Below, piece after piece: positions 63,024-64,000 of a DNA stretch of 64,000 nucleotides. A program made the position numbers and the translations under genes. The notes beneath the pieces are model-generated. The model saw only the letters and a list, made by a program, of their open reading frames with translations, had not been told where the DNA came from and searched no databases. The stretch is taken from NCBI GenBank assembly GCA_036417435.1, contig CM070904.1:21062835-21126834 (forward strand), read 5' to 3'. The DNA is from Inia geoffrensis. Lineage: Eukaryota > Chordata > Mammalia > Artiodactyla > Iniidae. Position 1 is the stretch's first letter. Every line of letters begins with the position of its first letter.

Positions 63024-64000
63024 TCTTGGCTGTGGTCAAGGGTACCACAAGCACTGACTGGGTGCAAGTGCTTCCTTCCAATGATGCTAGTCTCTGGTTA
63101 TACGACCTGCAGAGGCGTTTCCGAATCTTGTGGTACCTCCAATGTTTATTTAGGTAAGGAATGTGCCTACTGATCCTCATACCTGCTGTTACCAATTTAC
63201 AATTCCACCAACAGCAATAGCTGACTTCCCTTTTTGGCATGCACTCTTGAGCACTTAAAATGTTAGGGTTTGACAGGACTGCAGCCAGGGAACAACTCGG
63301 CTAACTTTCTTTTCACTCTCTAATTATGACAGATCCTGAGCATGTTTTCATTTGAATGTGTTCTTTTCTAAAAGATGGGTGAGTATCACTGAGTTCTTGA
63401 ATGGTTCGTGCCTCAGTGTTTGGCCTGATTTGACTTAATTTCAGAGTACCTAGCCCAGGATATTTCTTGAGGGCAGGGTTGTGTTTGCAAAGCTGCAGGC
63501 CATAGACCTTGTGAATGATAGGTGCCTTTCAGCACGGTTGATAAGGTTCTTACGTTTGGTAAGGTTGTTACGGCAGTGTGCTACAAGGCGGCAGCACTAC
63601 TCCGTGTGGTCTCTGCTAACTTGAGGAAAGAAAGCCTTAGCGGTGGTCCCAGTGCTGGATTGGAAATGGGGAGTCGAACATGGCTGAACACACACCCCTG
63701 GGCTTGTGTATGCTCACCTCCTGCCCCTTAACCTGCACTGCCACACCCCAGGCATATCTCAAGCCTTGCAAAAGGGCTCCTCGGAGGGTGCCGTGGTTCG
63801 CACGTGGGGCGACTCTAATGAAGAGGGTTGGAGGTGGGAACCTGCCTAGCAGGAGCTGTGGAGATCCGGTTTCTTCACCGCTCTTCCCTCTCAGCTGCTC
63901 CACACTCATTTGGGAACAGCGGGCTCTGCTTACCTGTAGGAGGGCCACGTTGGATCGGGAGAATGTGGTACCACGCAGGGGAGAATGGGCAATAGCGGTC
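63024..64000 (+). repeat. HOR copy 5, start only (partial A1 unit)
   Basis: The last 977 bases are the beginning of another A1 unit, cut by the window end inside H1. It has the A1-specific A in catgcactcttg near 63240, where A2 units have C. The array therefore continues to the right. Confidence 0.93.
63024..64000 (+). repeat. Unit 20, class A1, partial (first 977 bases)
   Basis: H1 only, cut by the window end about 40 bases after the CENP-B-box-like word. The A1 mark catgcactc is present near 63240. Confidence 0.92.

Larger units (their letters stand above)
1..64000 (+). repeat. Head-to-tail satellite array, about 3.3-kb units, five-unit higher-order repeat
   Basis: The same sequence returns every 3,313, 3,317 or 3,318 bases from the first base to the last, always in the same orientation. 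Nineteen full units and a 977-base partial unit fill the window, and both array edges lie outside it. Each unit is a dimer of two related halves, H1 and H2. Units of one class are almost identical between distant positions, while units of different classes differ by scattered substitutions and small indels. I see no unique spacer, inserted element or inversion. The strand label is arbitrary. This architecture is typical of HOR satellites and macrosatellites homogenised by unequal exchange. I do not recognise the unit as a named satellite family. Confidence 0.99.

Noticed and set aside
1..64000. Prokaryotic operon, phage, plasmid or CRISPR content
   Set aside because: No coding density, ribosome-binding sites or short regular direct repeats with unique spacers. 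The only repeats are the 3.3-kb units.
1..64000. Ribosomal RNA gene or other multicopy RNA gene array
   Set aside because: The unit contains no sequence I recognise as 18S, 5.8S, 28S or 5S rRNA, snRNA or histone gene, although long tandem units made this worth considering.
1..64000. Human D4Z4, DXZ4 or TAF11-like macrosatellite, because of the roughly 3.3-kb unit
   Set aside because: No homeobox or histone-fold frame and no very high GC content are seen, so only the unit length agrees.
1..64000. Assembly artefact produced by collapsing or repeating one read
   Set aside because: Units carry consistent class markers, private variants and different lengths in an ordered series, which a simple duplication artefact would not give. 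The three-unit copy and unit 15 still deserve read-level checks.

Overview
The whole 64,000-base window is one uninterrupted, head-to-tail satellite (macrosatellite-scale) array. I find no supported protein-coding gene, no structural RNA gene, no transposon insertion, no CRISPR array and no unique flanking sequence. The organism is a eukaryote. A vertebrate is most likely, because differences between copies include many CpG to TpG/CpA changes, as expected from methylated CpG decay, and because there are vertebrate-like splice-site words and a CENP-B-box-like word. A methylating plant cannot be excluded, and I cannot name a species.

The array has nested levels. (1) A half-unit of about 1.6-1.7 kb exists in two diverged forms: H1 (1,699 bases in the first unit) and H2 (1,618 bases). 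(2) H1+H2 form a unit of 3,313, 3,317 or 3,318 bases. Nineteen full units and one partial unit lie in the same orientation. Taking the word tcttggctgtgg as an arbitrary unit start, they begin at 1, 3318, 6636, 9949, 13267, 16585, 19903, 23220, 26538, 29851, 33169, 36487, 39804, 43122, 46440, 49757, 53075, 56388, 59706 and 63024. (3) Diagnostic substitutions and indels sort the units into classes A1, B, A2, C and E. These follow the order A1-B-A2-C-E, a five-unit higher-order repeat (HOR) of 16,584 bases.

Region by region: 1-19902 is a six-unit variant (A1-B-A2-C-[E/C hybrid]-E), 19903-36486 a standard five-unit HOR, 36487-46439 a three-unit deletion variant (A1-B-E with a composite B/E junction), 46440-63023 a second standard HOR, and 63024-64000 the start of another. 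The two standard HORs are 26,537 bases apart and nearly identical, so a still larger, recent duplication is possible.

Many short open frames appear in all copies, the longest being 257 codons on the minus strand. None resembles a family I recognise, and they repeat only because the DNA repeats. The biological interest is structural: a young, homogenised array that records unequal crossover and conversion-like exchange, with an H1-specific word that resembles a CENP-B box but is one base short. Whether it is centromeric, pericentromeric, sex-chromosomal or an interstitial macrosatellite cannot be decided from this window.
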